Positions 39,582-52,600 of a stretch of DNA of 64,000 nucleotides are shown here, piece by piece. The DNA is from Sordaria brevicollis. Taxonomy: Eukaryota > Ascomycota > Sordariomycetes > Sordariales > Sordariaceae. The notes below the pieces were generated by a model that searched no databases, had not been told where the DNA came from, and worked only from the letters and a program-made list of their open reading frames with translations. Made by a program: the position numbers and the translations under genes. The stretch covers positions 868,001 through 932,000 of the forward strand of contig JAUTDP010000007.1 in NCBI GenBank assembly GCA_033439795.1, written 5' to 3'. Numbering within the stretch: the stretch's first letter is position 1; each line of letters opens with the position of its first letter.

Positions 39582-40736
39582 TCACTCCTCCTTGGCAACG
39601 GCCGCTGCCGTCTCGCCCTCACCCTGTCCCTCATTGCTGGCACCCTCCCCACCTTCCGTGGCAGCACCGGCGCCGGTACCGGTTTTCTTGCGTCTCTTCC
39701 TCTTCGCCTTGCCCTCAGCCGTCGACTCCGCATTCGTCTCCGCCGGTATCTTCGGTTTTTGCTGTTGCTGCTGGTCTGATTTCTGTTGGGGCTGCTTCGC
39801 TTCCTTCTTGGCCTTCTTCATGGCCAAGGGATTTGGCTGTTTGGGACCGTAGTTCTTCTTTTTCTTCTTCTTCTCGGGCGCTGCCTGTCCTGAGCCGGAA
39901 TCTGTCGACTTTTCCTTCTTCTCGTCCTCGCTGTCAGAGTTGTTATTGTCGTCTCCCGAGTCTTCTCCTTCATCTTCGCCATCTTCTTCTCTCTTCCTCT
40001 TTAGTGGCCTCCTGATGATACCATCCTTGAACCTATTTCAAGTTGTGTTAGCATCATAGGGTGGTCCGAAGCTGTGGTGTTGTAAATAAAGCAACTTACT
40101 TTTGACGCTCCTCCCTGTCTCTGATCTGCTGTGATGCGTCCGACATGGGCTCCAGGATCATGACACTCCTGCGGCAATACATCAATGGCGTGGGAACCAC
40201 CGATCTCAACCTGTGCCTCTGTTTTGAGACGAACAAGCAAAAGTTAGCAGCCACCCTTCTTATTTCCGCATACGAAACTTTCCACATCAAGAAACCGTTC
40301 TCCAACTATCCACCGAAGACGGAAAACTTACCAGCCACTCATCATTCGTCGCCACCACATAACGGAACTTGTTCTCCCCTTTGCCCTTGGGGTCGACAAC
40401 CGAGAGCATGCACTCGCGCTCGGTCAGAGGGTCCTGGTCCATCAGATGGCCGCACCGTCTCCTCTCAAACGTCTTGGCGCGCTCGATGGCAGCCGCGACG
40501 TTGGGATCACGATCGGGGCCGGGCTTGTTCTTTGCGTAGAGGGCGCGGATGCAGCACTGCGTGATCATGGGCTTGATGTCCTTGGTGTTGAGCGTCTTCT
40601 GGAACAAGTTCATGACGTCGAGCTTGACCGTGTCGAGCACGATGTCGCTGGTCAGGAGCAGCTGGTAGGGCTGGCGGAAGCCGAGCTGCTCGAAGGAGCG
40701 CATCAGCTTCTTGTAGGCCTTTCTGCTCTTGCCCAT
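39582..40736 (-). CDS. utp23: UTP23, small-subunit rRNA processing factor
   Basis: Nucleolar component of the SSU processome that, in yeast, contacts snR30 RNA and is needed for early 18S rRNA cleavages. Exons 40736-40332, 40218-40100 and 40032-39582 give 324 residues. The N-terminus MGKSRKAYKKLMRSFEQLGF and FRQPYQLLLTSDIVLD mark the Fcf1/Utp23 PIN-like fold. A zinc-site set of cysteines (QCCIRALY, RRCGHL, ERECMLSVV) is present. The conserved VVPTPLMYCRRSVMILEP lies in exon 2. The third exon is a basic and acidic low-complexity tail with GPKQPNPLAMKKAKK, the characteristic Utp23 C-terminal motif. Introns 113 and 67 nt, GTAAGT donors. The family usually lacks a complete nuclease site, so a structural role is expected. 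Confidence 0.94.
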
Positions 40737-42143
40737 TTTGAGAGCGTTCCCGGCGTGGCTGCGGTCGTGTCGGGTATTCTAGGTTGTTTCGATGAGGGGT
40801 GTGGTTCCGTCACCGAGAAGGATGAACAACCGAATCGAAATTGGGGAAAAGGGTGAAAAGTGAGATGTGGTGTCCAGGAGTGAAGTGAAATCTGGATGCT
40901 TCTTTTGATCAAGGCCCACCCTCGTCCGTCAATTTGATGTCGAAGGCGAAGCTGAGAGGCGACAGAAGAAGATCTGAAAATGACCCAATTCCGTCGAGAA
41001 GAGGTCACAAAAAGGAATGACCAGATAATTTCTGGTAAAACTGGAGTCGTCTGTAAAAAAAGAAAAAAGAAAAAAAGGCCACGAAAAATCGGTCCAATTG
41101 TCGTTGTCTGGTCGAACCTGCCTTCTCACAGCGAGTTCCTGATAAACTTTCAGATGGACTTTCCTCGAAAAATTTCCAGGCAGGCAATTGGTCCAGGGGT
41201 GTTGAGGAAGGTTTTGGGCTGGTCCGAGCGTAGCGCGACCCCTTCGTGGAAAAGCATCGAAAAGGCCCCACATCCCGCTCGATGGATGGAAGCTGCAGCC
41301 CCAGAGCCCCAAAGCTGAGCCCCTGCAGTACGCTGGAAGACAGCACATGTCCACTTCCTGTCAGCCGCACTGGACCCTTCACTTACAAGTACAAGTCACT
41401 TTTGAGAGATCATCCATCTGATCCCACGTGCGCCACACCACATCTGGTTCCCATGTCGAGAAGCATGATGGCTGGGTGGATTTCACCGAAAGGCACCTTA
41501 CGGATGTCATACAAATAGGAGGGACATACCGTCTGCAATCAACGAGACCCTTATTGGCATTTTCACATGAACAGTACCGGATGCTTGCAAGGCAGCTTGA
41601 ACCTCAGCTCGAAGAAATAGACACAAGGTTCAGGAATATTTCCATTTCGAGCCTGGGCAGTGCCGCCGTCGCGAGGAGGTTAGGGGAGCATGATGAAAAG
41701 TGTAACGTTCGTGCTTTATCGAATTGAAACTGCATTGGCTTGCTAGCCCACGCCAGACGCCGCCCATAGAGCCCTAACCCATGGAATTCTCACTACACAC
41801 ATACCGCCGCCTTCTTCCTCTCCCGCATGTGGTTGGTTTCCACCCTTAAAAACCAAACACCTTGATGTAATCCTCAGAAACCACTAGTGTGTATGTAGAA
41901 ATTGCAAGATGTGGTGAAATGTGTACAGCCCAAGAGAAGAAGCCGCTCAAAGATATAAGCAAACCAAAACCTGTCTGGAAACTCCATGCTGTGGAGGTAG
42001 TCTCCGGTTAAAAACACAGTCGTTCATCCTTTTGTCCCACCTCTCCAGAGAAACCCAGAAAAAGAAACCCATATCTATAATAACTCTTGCTTAGAAAGCG
42101 ATCAAAGGCAAACGAAAAATGCGAAAAACAGTTGGTTGGTCGT
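40737..42143. other. Intergenic between UTP23 upstream region and PP2C 3' end
   Basis: About 1.4 kb. UTP23 is transcribed leftwards, so its promoter lies just right of 40736; an AAAAATTT core similar to the yeast rRNA-processing element is at 41168-41175. The remainder carries the PP2C 3' flank (minus strand, right) and no recognisable gene. Confidence 0.45.
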
Positions 42144-43955
42144 TCAATCGTTCTTTTTGCAAATGCCTGCAACGACGCTGATATCGTCTGGCTTGCCTGT
42201 CCGAGTTTCCCACGTTAGTTACGTGTTTGCCAAGTATGTAGAGCTGGGGGAAAAAGGTTCAAAACTTACCGCCTTCGCTGGCAAGACCTTCTTCAATAGC
42301 ATGTTCCATGAATGGACTCTCTGCATACGGATCCAGAGCAATGGCTTTTGCCGCTTCCATCAGCTCCTCCGCCACGAATCCCATCATGCCAGAATCATTT
42401 TCCAGCACGTTCCCCCTTAGAGCGCTCTTGCTCACTTTTACTTCGCCTGCCCGCCATTTCTCTATGCACTCACAGACCTTCTCCGAGATCTCGTGCGACC
42501 AAAGATTGTCGATAACGCCATCCGACATGGCTAGTACGACATCTCCCTCCTTTATTGGCACCTCGTCCACCACCGCAATGGTACGAGGCGTGTCGGGACT
42601 GTTGGTGCCCAGTTGACGTGGGCAATCAAACCAATGCCACTGCTCGGTCGACTTGTAGACTATTTCGCGCGTCGACGGCCGCACCACCATCACCTGCGAG
42701 TCGCCAAGGTTGGTGACGTAGAGCAGGGGCTCCACATCGCTCCCTCCGCTGTTGTCCATTTTCTCAGTCTTCCCCTGTTCCTTAGCGTCATCAGCGCTAT
42801 CAGCGCTCTGATAAGACGAGCCATCCCCATCCGTTAGGTTCGTGGCACCTCCACTTGCGGAACCCTTGTCAGACTCAGCAGCCTTCTGACTAGGTTGTCC
42901 CAGTTTGCGGCGGTAATGCAGCTGCGCGCCAGCAACCGTCGTTGTGCCTTGCCAGTCGTTCGGTGATGCCGTCGCTTCCATTGTGTCTTCGTACGCTTTC
43001 TGCAGATATGCGATCGGGTCTGGGTTGTAGGCGTCGCCTTGTCGTACGGCGTCCTCAAATACGGCGCTGGCCCAAAAATGCAATATCAGTCGCGACCAGA
43101 GGCTGTAATGCGCAACCGGGTTCATGTCGGTTAGCAATCTGTAAGTGACTCTTCCAACCCCGGACGACCGGGACGGCAAGTGACGTAAAAGAATTTCCAG
43201 CACTGCAACGGGGCAAAAGGGCCGAACGAGAGAGAGAGAGAGAAAAAAAAAAAAAAAAGTGTGACAATGTAAGAAAGAGGGAAGAGAATTCGACGGGGGA
43301 ATAGGACTCACCCAGCATGGCCTCTGGGTCGTGTGCTCCATGCGCCCACGCCATCGTTTGCGCAGACAAAGTACTTGCTGGCAAATACAGCATCGTCGCC
43401 ATTTGTATAACCTCGTATCAGCTTCCCGTTGACATAGGCCGCGCGGCGATCTCGACTGCGATCGTGTGTGCTGAGAGGGTCGCTGAAAGACCCCGAAGGC
43501 GGCGAAAGAAATGGTGGTGGGAAAGGACGTGGCGGTCGCTTTGCGTATAGACCAATGCCTGTGTCGAAGCGGAACGGAAGCTTGGGGAGCTCGTCCTCAG
43601 TGATACCGTCTTGGTCGAATCCAGCGGGTGACTGCTCGTCATGGCCAGCTTCTTCAAGGCCAGGAAGTGTTGCAGTTGGCGCCGTAGAGGATGTTTGAGC
43701 GATCGTAGGAGAGGGACTGGCGTGGCTTGTGTCATTTTCGATGGGACGAAGCGACGCCGGTCCTGTGAAGAAGCCGGCACGCTGTTGCTGCCATTGAGGG
43801 TGGCATTGCCATTCCGCAATGACTCGTAATCGTGGTCCCTCTCTTCGGTTCTGAAGTCTCGGTTTGGCGATGTAAGACGGTAGTAAGACGGGCACAGCGC
43901 CCCGCGGGCTTGCGTGTGGTATCGAGGCCAGCAGTCGGGGAGGTAGTCTCCTCAT
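42144..43955 (-). CDS. PP2C-type protein phosphatase, PTC7-like, predicted mitochondrial
   Basis: Mn/Mg-dependent Ser/Thr phosphatase; yeast Ptc7 is mitochondrial and activates coenzyme Q synthesis by dephosphorylating Coq7. Exons 43955-43312, 43138-42270 and 42196-42144 give 521 residues. The N-terminus MRRLPPRLLASIPHASPRGA is Arg-rich and acid-poor, a likely presequence. PP2C motifs: GDDAVF and CANDGVGAW (metal-binding Asp), GTTTVAGAQLHY, VTNLGDSQVMVVR, AMSDGVIDNLW and the C-terminal GKPDDISVVAG in the tiny third exon. An inserted Ser/Asp-rich stretch of about 60 residues follows TTTVAGAQLHY. Intron 1 contains a (GA)n plus A16 tract on the plus strand. An AND in place of the more common AD before GVGGW is a mild variant. 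Ordinary intact gene otherwise. Confidence 0.92.
43228..43258 (+). repeat. (GA)n and poly(A)16 tract inside PP2C intron 1
   Basis: An alternating GA run continues into sixteen A residues (43243-43258). In the sense of the phosphatase gene it is a polypyrimidine tract within the 173-nt intron. Likely length-variable. Confidence 0.85.
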
Positions 43956-45516
43956 TCCAGTGGCGCGCGATCGAACTGGGCTATGGTGATGCTGAGGAGC
44001 AGCATCCGAGGAGAGAGGAAGAGGCCCTGAGGAGGGATGGGAAGGAGAAACAAAAAGTGCACCGGGCAGAGTTTGCGCAGGATGTTGATTCTATGTCAAG
44101 GATAGGGACTCCTGACCTGACGAGTCGATGAACGACAGAAAAGAAGGGAAAAAAGAGCGTCTGGGCCAGAAGGCAAGGAAACTTCGAGTTTGGTGACGCT
44201 TCCCAGATTTCTTGCCCTTTTGGGGCGCCTGGAGGGATGCTTACAGGCTCGGCAGGCAGGACTCTGCACTGCACCTTCTGCAACAGTACAGGGGCCCGTT
44301 ATCTTATCGCGCATTGGGTGCGGGAAGCCTCCCTCACCTCCTGCGCTACTGCGTGAGCATATGTAGCTAAAATCCTGCTAAGATTCACGCCTGCTAATAA
44401 TACCACCGAACGGCATTATTTCACCGGAACATCGGGAATCTTTCCAGGGGTTCTAGAGCGGTACATGGCCATGCAATCCAAATCTTTACGGAGCGTTGGC
44501 CGTTGTTGAGGAGGTACATACCTTAGTGGGTGTGCCTATCGCTTAGGACGGGATGGATGTAAGCGGGCAGACTCCACTGTCAACGTTACTTGCCCTGGGC
44601 CTCCCTCTTCTCTAATCTTTGACAGACATGGCGACCAGAGCTAGGAGTTGAGGCAAGCTCAAAACTGCTCGTATAACATCGTCCGATGGCAATGACAACA
44701 TCAGAAAAAAGACACCGTAAAACAACTCAGAAACGGCACCAAGTCACCCATCCAAAGTTGTAGGTGACCATGTTTACTGCGTACAAGTACAGTACCTAAG
44801 TAATCCGACTTCATACGAGATGGAATCTCCAGTTTTTGCTCCTGGGATCGGGAACGCCCGTTAGCCTGACTCGCCTGATCTACATTGGACGAAAAGTCAA
44901 ATTCACGAATCCTCCCGATTTTAAATTTCGTCACTCGAATTTTTGGATACGTCCAATTCCCGAGTGGTGGACGCGCGCCTGGTGTGATAAGAGTCATGTA
45001 CAAGTCTAGAGGTACCTAGGACTGTCCTTTTTTTTGATCATTTTCCCGGATAAGATAACCAGAGACTATACACAAACAAAAGGATACGACGGAGGCTCTA
45101 GGTCTAATAGAAGCTTCAGGTTCTGACAATGTCCAACACCAAATTATCCAAAGAGCGAGTCGAACAGGGGTAGAGTCCATGAGAGATAAAAAAGAAAAAC
45201 AATATTAGTGTATTCAACATAGGTTTATCAGGTTTTTGAATCCCTCCTGACCCAACACCGCCATGACTTTATGCAATCCGACAACGATACCAACTGCCCA
45301 AGGCTTTCTTCAACATGTAAACCAACAACCCTGTGACTTAGACAATTCCCACGCCACCATCTATCGCTAGAGTATCCAAAAACCCTATGCGCATTCTGGT
45401 GATAACCATTCAAAACAACCTTACGCCAAACAATGCACAAAAGAAAAAAAGACATCTAACTTCCAGCGGGTCCTTGCCTTCCTTTGTCCCTGACCCCAAA
45501 TTTGATCTGTTCTGTC
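43956..45516. other. Intergenic between PP2C upstream region and CAF120 3' end
   Basis: About 1.6 kb. The left part is the upstream region of the leftward phosphatase gene; the right part (from about 45,000) is AT-rich and likely the CAF120 3' UTR. No gene or RNA was recognised. Confidence 0.45.
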
Positions 45517-48500
45517 CTAATACTGCATGCGACCTGGTGTTGCCGGCCTGCCAGGCATTCCGTTTGGTGCATATTGACCATTCGATGTCGACCGAAGCAT
45601 GGGAAGTTGTGCCTGGCTGTTTTGGCCGCCAATATTGTAACTCGAAGGAGACTGAAGAGGGTGCAAACCATGTTGCATATCCATGGCAGGGCTTGCCCAC
45701 GCAGCGTTGCCTGCTCCGTATCCAGCGGCAGCAGGGTCGGCGAGGGTATATGAGCTTTGCTGCGCGAAGAGCTGGGACCGAGGTCTGGGCTGTCGGGATC
45801 CGTAAACATTGTTTTGTTGTAGAGGCTGACTATGCCCCATATGATTCACATGTCCATTATCGAAACCGCTCGTGCCTAATCCGTACACGGAGGCATTACC
45901 GTTGCCCATCATTCCTGGGTTGAAATGGCCAGAGAGACGCTTTGCTTGCTGTTGGGCATAAACGGCCTGCGCAGCCCGTTGTGCTTGTTGGTTTTGCTCT
46001 CGTTGTCTCTGGTCAATAGCATGCGCAACAGCCTGGCCACTTACTCCTTGCTTCATCTGCGCTCTTTCCTTTTCTCTATGCTGTATGGCACCAACGAGGC
46101 CGCTTTTCGGTTGTGCATCATTCTTGCTCCCCGCCATTGCGAGCAGCGGAGTTCCAGTGACTCGAGCGACATACTCTTGCTCACGAGCAGAGAGGTGGGA
46201 TGGGACCTCAGCGCCTGATAGAACGGCTACCGGGCCACGACTTGCGGGACGTCCGTATGCAAGTATTTCGGCAGGGCCACGGCTCGCTGGACGTCCTGAT
46301 GAAAGGAGCTCAGCAGAATTGTGCCTTGAGTGGGCACCATGAGCGCCTGGTCGTCTCAAGGGTGATGCAGGGGTAGCTGATCTGAAATCGGTGACTGTTT
46401 GGGATGAGGGGCTACGTTGATGTACAAAGATGGGGGTAGTAGGAGCAGCCGCGCGTTGTTGAACAAACTGTTCCGGAGAAACAGCATTGTGATTGTGGGC
46501 CGAGGTCGCCTTCAGACCAGAGCCAGGTTGCCAGGGGACAGTGCGGCGGATAGTGTCATCCGAATCTTGCCGGAAGTGAGAATACGAAGCACCAGGTCCC
46601 GGCGACTTTCTCCCAGTGTTAGAAGAAAAGGACCGGTTTGGTTGTGGGCTGTACCCAGTAGGCTTAGCGGTGGAACTTTTCATGGCCGAATAGTTGAAAG
46701 TCGGCCCAAAATTAATGTCAATCCCAAGGTCTGTCCTCCCATTGCTACTGCTGTTTCCGTCATCAGGAGAAACAGAGCTATCGCCAACGACTTTCAAAAC
46801 TCCAGCACGTGGTCGTTCTCGATCTGCCGACTCCTGTGTGTCCGTGGATCTGTGGGTGCTTGCGTAGTCCGGGCTCGCCGTAGATGCAGCGTCAATGGAA
46901 CGGTTGTCCGAATAGCTTCGCATGCTGTTTTGCCGTTCAAGCATACTCAACCACAAGTTGGCGTCCTCAAACTCCTGGTCATGACCTCCGGCACCACCGC
47001 GCCCCGGCCTAACGGCCTGTGACGAGGCAGAGTCTTCAGATAAGCGACGGAGGACTGGCGATCCTGGGGGGAGAGGTTTCCTAGTTATCGGTGGGGATCT
47101 TCCGGGCATATTTGAACGCGGTGGTCCTTGATTATAAGGTGGAGTACGTCGGCCGTCAGTTGTTGGTCCTTGGAAACTTGTCATCGGGGAACTGGCACTG
47201 TTGCGGGCTGGGCTTTCGGAAGAGCGAGTAAGGGAAGCCGTAGATTGGGTTGGAGGCGATCTCATGTGCGGTGTTGGAGGCCCTGGGGAGGGATCGAAGG
47301 GGCCGTTTTTCGTCGGCGAAGGCGAACTTAGAGCTTCACGAGTTCCAATAAGATTAGCATTTATCCTCATGGGTTTGACGCTGGCTTGTGGCTGTACCGC
47401 TGGTTGCCCTTGTGATTGGCCTCTGCCCTGATCAGGGTATCTGTCAAATTCATTTGTTACCGCATCCGATGGCAAGCCGCCTACTGTGGCTATCTGCGAT
47501 AATGTTGTGTTTGACAAACGGTTGTGAGCTCTGCGCATCTCGGGTGAGTGGTACGGCTTTTGTTGCGGTCGAGAGCCTGCACCATGAGCGAAGGCTGGTG
47601 GAGCGTTGACCGGCTCTGGTGTTTGCATCCGTTGAATCTCCTGGAGTTCATTGGTTAACTGGGTCCTCAAGGGGCTTTCATCCTCTGAGCTGACTCTCTC
47701 GGGAGTAGACGCCAAATCGGTAGCAAAAGTCCTGGCACGCTCGGGGCCACGCATATTGGGCTGCGGGGCTCCGGAACCATCCAATCCATGGGCGGATGCG
47801 GCGTTAGCAAGTTGCGTGTCAGAGATATTGCGGGAATGGCGAGCATGTCCAGCCATTGTCGATGGGACGGGCTCTCGATTGGGATCCGGCGGCGCCGAGT
47901 CCGTCCTTTGGGCGTTCCTGGACAGTGATAGTGACCGAGATGATCGGACGGAACCGCCCTCCTCCGCGAAACCTACACGCGGCTTAGAAGAGGATGCTGG
48001 ATTTTGGCCGAAGCTTAACCGCTTGCTGCTGCGACTCGCACTTCGACTGTGACTCCTGGGTGCATCTTCGACGGCATTCATACGCTGCCCTGTCAGTTCC
48101 TTCATCTTCTTTTTCCATTGCTGCTCGGTCCACGCCGAGCTCCCGTCAGTCAGAATGAGACCGCTGACATCAAGAAGCTCCAAATATCCATATCGCTTGT
48201 GCTTGGGCATGGCAAACATCAGGGAGCGTGGGTCAAGCACGCTAGCGACTAGGCGGCCAGGGCGACCGTAGAGTGCAAAAGTATCCCAGGTGGGAAATAG
48301 GAATCGAAGTAGCATCTCAAAACCGGAAACGGCGGGGTGGACCTCGGGCATGATGAAAACGAAGCCTTCTGTCGACGATGGCGGTTCCGAGTGGATGGTG
48401 ATACTTCCCTCTATCTTGACGAGTGTCGAACCATCGATCAACGCCTTTGCCTGTGGGTAAATAGCATACGCTGCATAGGCGTCGGTAATGGAGGCAATTG

Positions 48501-49673
48501 GTTTTGAGTGCTTCTTCTTCTTTTCGGCGTCCTTCCTCGAGTCGTAGAACTTGATTTGACCCTTCAAGACTGGGCCGTGAGAACGATCATAAGGCGAGCG
48601 CTTCTTGAACTCCTTCTGGGCCTTTTGTACTTCTTTCTCGCTTGGAGGCTCGATGACACACCAGCAGCGTCTCCAGGGGACACCAGCTCCAAATCGAACA
48701 CGCACCCATTCTTGGATTGGCGTTCTCGCTCGTTCCATGATGACACCGATGTTGTTCAGGGATTTGCCCTTTCCGGCAATCAGGGCTCCTGTGTAGGCCT
48801 CCTGGAGAGTTGAGTGCTCAAAGATGGCCAAACGAATGCCGGACGTCCATTGAATCAAGGAATGATGCGAGTTGAAATGAAGAAGGTAACGGTTCCTCCC
48901 AGCGGTGCTGATGCTGAGAATGTTCTGGAGCGGCTGTTCGTCGCTTGATCTTGTCGGAAGTGATTCGATCTACATACTCGGTTAGGATAACAATGCGGGC
49001 GCATGCGCATCAGCAGTATCTGTACGTACCATTTTGATGGAGGCGTCAGTGAGGTTGATGAACTTGGGAAGCACTTCGCCGTCTTCTCCGGCAGCATCGA
49101 GCTCGGCCGCATCCCAAAGAGACAGAACTGTGCCCACCAACTGGGCAAAGCACTCTGTCCATGTCCGGTCCGGATTCGGTCTCCCCTCTGATTGGGGTTA
49201 GCTGGAGTTTGGACGGAGCATAAAGCAAAAGGTGAGGTGAAGAGAACGCACTTATATCCTGGTCATCTAGCTTCAGAAAGTACCCTTCTTGATACAACTT
49301 GTTCGCATGACTGCTGAGCAACGCAAAGATGGGCTGAAGCTCCGGGATGATTTCCTCGTTGTTTTCCATGAGGGGCCGCTGTGCAGGCAATACCATAGAC
49401 AAGGGTCGTGAGTTGCTCCGCTGTCTCCCCGTAGGACTTTGTGTAAATGGATCGTTGACGGGCGCAATAGAGCTGGTGACGGCAGACTCTGGTCCTTTAT
49501 CAAAGGTAGGCGACGGTCTATCGGGTGAGGGCTCGCGGGAGTCTCGCAGTCGAGGTGGTGATGGAGCGGGAGTTGGGAGAGAAACGGTCGGGGAATCCGG
49601 TTTGGGGTCAGGGTCGTCACGGGCACGGAGATCGTTAGGGGGTGACGGTGCAGGCGTCGGGGTCTTTGAATCC
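45517..49673 (-). CDS. CAF120-like PH-domain subunit of the CCR4-NOT complex (5' end unresolved)
   Basis: Exons 49673-49252, 49187-49030 and 48969-45517 are in continuous frame (about 1,340 residues). A Pro/Ser-rich start is followed by a first PH-like part (ENNEEIIPELQPIFALLSSH, KLYQEGYFLKLDDQD, then NPDRTWTECFAQLVGTVLSL) and by RNRYLLHFNSHHSLIQWTSG; a second folded part includes WVRVRFGAGVPWRRCWCVIE and FYDSRKDAEKKKK. This matches fungal Caf120/Skg3-type PH proteins linked to CCR4-NOT, which regulates transcription and mRNA deadenylation. The C-terminal 750 residues are disordered, rich in Ser, Pro, Gln and Asn. The acceptor CACAG at 49674-49678 starts the first certain exon with phase 2, so at least one upstream exon exists, probably between 49,740 and 50,240. 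I could not find a donor of matching phase. CCR4-NOT membership is by family resemblance. Confidence 0.85.
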
Positions 49674-52600
49674 CTGTGGGGTGCCGAGAATTGGGATATA
49701 AACGAGAGGACTTTGTATGACGTGCCAGTAGTCAGCATTAATAACGTACGAGATTTGCACATCCAGACACCCATGTACACTTGTAGCAATGGCTGGGGGG
49801 ACGGAAATCAGCCCTGACGCAAACGTCGCGGGATGTACAGAGCGCAGCGGCGATCCAGCGAGTCCTGGTGACAGGTATGGAGGTAGGGTGAGAGATGTAA
49901 GAGTAGCCAAGTCTGAACCAAGTCTACCAAGGTGTCCAGCACTCTTGTGGGTGACTGGGTTCCAGATTGGCGCTGGCCAACGTGGACACACACCCTCGTG
50001 TACCTTGGTACTCCCGCTTCTCTTCCGCCGCCGCAGGGTCTTCAAGTGAATAGTACCTGGGCGGCTAACGCAGTGGTGCCGGAGGCCGAAGGAGGTAGAG
50101 GTAGAGGTAGGTGGTGATGGGTGTGGTGACGATGCCCTGGGAATGACATGGGCGGCATGGGCAACAGGAGGCCCGAGAGCTGCGTGGAGGTAGACAGGTA
50201 CATGTCTAGCGAGTCGCGCGGGTGACGGGGTATCATTGCCCTGCGAGAGAGTCTCGGTGGTGTTCCTGTGGTTGTGATGGTGGTGGTGGAGGCCGCAGCA
50301 GATGAAGGGGAAAGCAGATGAGGGGCTGCTGTTGGGGTGCTGAATCAGGACAAATTGGGGAACGTATACACACCTCGATTTCGACCCATCTTGTGGCCTC
50401 GGGACGAAGCTAGTATCTAAGACAACTTCAAAGAGTGTTGCGGATGCTCCGTCGTATAATTTTAGAAGTTCCGATTGCGATGGTCGTGCAACCTGGGTCT
50501 CCAAAGAATAAGAGTGCAAAATGGATTTGTTGTTCCAAAAATGTCCGGGATTCGTCGTTAAGCCGATTTGGCGAGCAAGGTGAGGTGATCTGATATGATA
50601 ATCGAAGGGAAGTCGGAAATAACGCTACCTAGACAGCGAGGACGAAAGGACGCTGGCTATCTCGGGCTACAGGTAAGTTGGGACGGACGCGCGGCGATAA
50701 AAGAAGGGAATGAAACAAGAGGAGAAAATCAAAACGTTGACAAAAGTCCGGACGGAAACTGGAAGTTGAAGGGGTAGAGGTGGAACGGGATTTCCTTTGT
50801 TATGGCGGCCCTCCCTGGTCTACCTGGTTGTTGAAAGTTGTATGGATGGATGGATGGACGGATCGCTTTGTGAGCTTCTTCGTATCGAGAAAAAAAGGCG
50901 TGCTGCGCCAAGGGTCCAATATACGGAGGGATTCGATGATTGTGGATGGGGGATGGAGGCTCGGTATTCTTAGGTCATTGATTGTGCTGCTTCCACTGTA
51001 ACTCCATTGGTAATGTTGGCGGGTGGGGATGCGGGATCGTCGGATGGAGATGGTGCTTGCCCTGATTGCGTACACCACTCTACCTAACCACCTCTCTAGG
51101 ACACTCTCTGGCAGAGGTACTCTTGGGACCCCTTCCAGGTTGTCTTGTCTTTTTTCTTCACCTGTGTTGTGCACTCTACCGATTCGGCTACCCAAGTCTC
51201 CCGTCCAGCCCGTCCAGGTTCCGTGGTCCTGCCTGATCTGACCGACTGCCTATGTCTGGACTCTGGATGCCTATCACCGCAGCGAGCGCCGGAGGTCTCC
51301 CGTTGTCTTTCGGTTCTATGATCCCGTCCCGTCTTTTAAGAGCTCTGGTCTGCTCTGACTTTGACGGGCTTGTCTCCGAGTTTAGGAGCACCAAAGATGG
51401 AGAATCCTAGCAAATATGCAGGGTGTAAAGCTCGCCGGCGGCTACTTTGACAGCTTGATTGCGTATCAATTGTCCGCACTCGAAACTGCAGGACCCGACT
51501 GTCCGGGTGTTGAGGCCCTGCTTTGCTCCTTTTCTGTGGCCGCTTTCAGGTACGCTGCTCGGCCTCCCTCGATTTCGAAACGTTGGCGCTTCGGCCAGTC
51601 AGCTCAGGTCAGCTCAGCGTGGACTTGACAACCGCCTTTGGTCGAAAACGGCTTGGATACTGTAACTCGTTCGACTGAACCACTGAAAGTCAGCAAGCAA
51701 CTCCTCGACTTCGTCCTCTCTGGGGTTTGGTGGATGATGTCGTCGTCGTCACATGGCGGCTTGGCGATGCGAAGTGGATAAAGGCCAGCCAAGTCTGGCC
51801 AGCTCTATTCACAGCTGGGGGAGCTGGGGTACGTACCTGGTGACAGGGAATGCTTTTGGGCAGTAGTTGGCGTCAGTGCTCCGGAATCGATCCCCTGGGC
51901 GATCAGACTTGATACCAGACACCGACACTCTTGATTCTCGAGATCGACAGACTTTACCTGCGGTAAACAGGCCTCTTGATGGTTTTCTGTCCTTTTCGCT
52001 TCTCAGAGCCACTGCAGCACAAGGAAGAACGGAAAGAATATTTCCAGTCAAACTGACTTGCTCGATGGAAGGCAGGAGGAATCGTCACTCCCTTCCGGCT
52101 GTGGAATATAAAGTACCTGCAGCGGAATATGCCGGGGAAGCCCGGGCAAAAACGAACAGAGCAGGGAACTGCCTACCTTTGCAACACAGCTGAACGACCA
52201 AATCCGTCCATTGAACAACTTCAACAAGCCCACCGAGATCGATTTCGAAAGACTGGAAGTCTGCACACATCAACGTCACGGTACCAACTTCAACGAGTCC
52301 CGGGGCCCGAGTGGCTGGTGCGCGAGCATGCATTGCATCACCAGACGCAGTTTCCAGCATTGCTCAGCCATTCCAGACGCCGAGCAAAAACTGCTACAAT
52401 ACCTCAGATCGCCCTCTAGGCCCCTTCAAAGCTACAATTGAAAAGAGCAACTGTGGTACGCGAGGATTGAATCACTTTTCCGAGTTCTGTTGATGCCTTC
52501 ATATCCCAAGATTTTGGCTGGAGCCTCAACTCTGCTAATATCGCCAAGTGCCCCGTCCTGCAAGCCAAGTGATCGGCTCACATGCCGGTCGAATCCAAGA

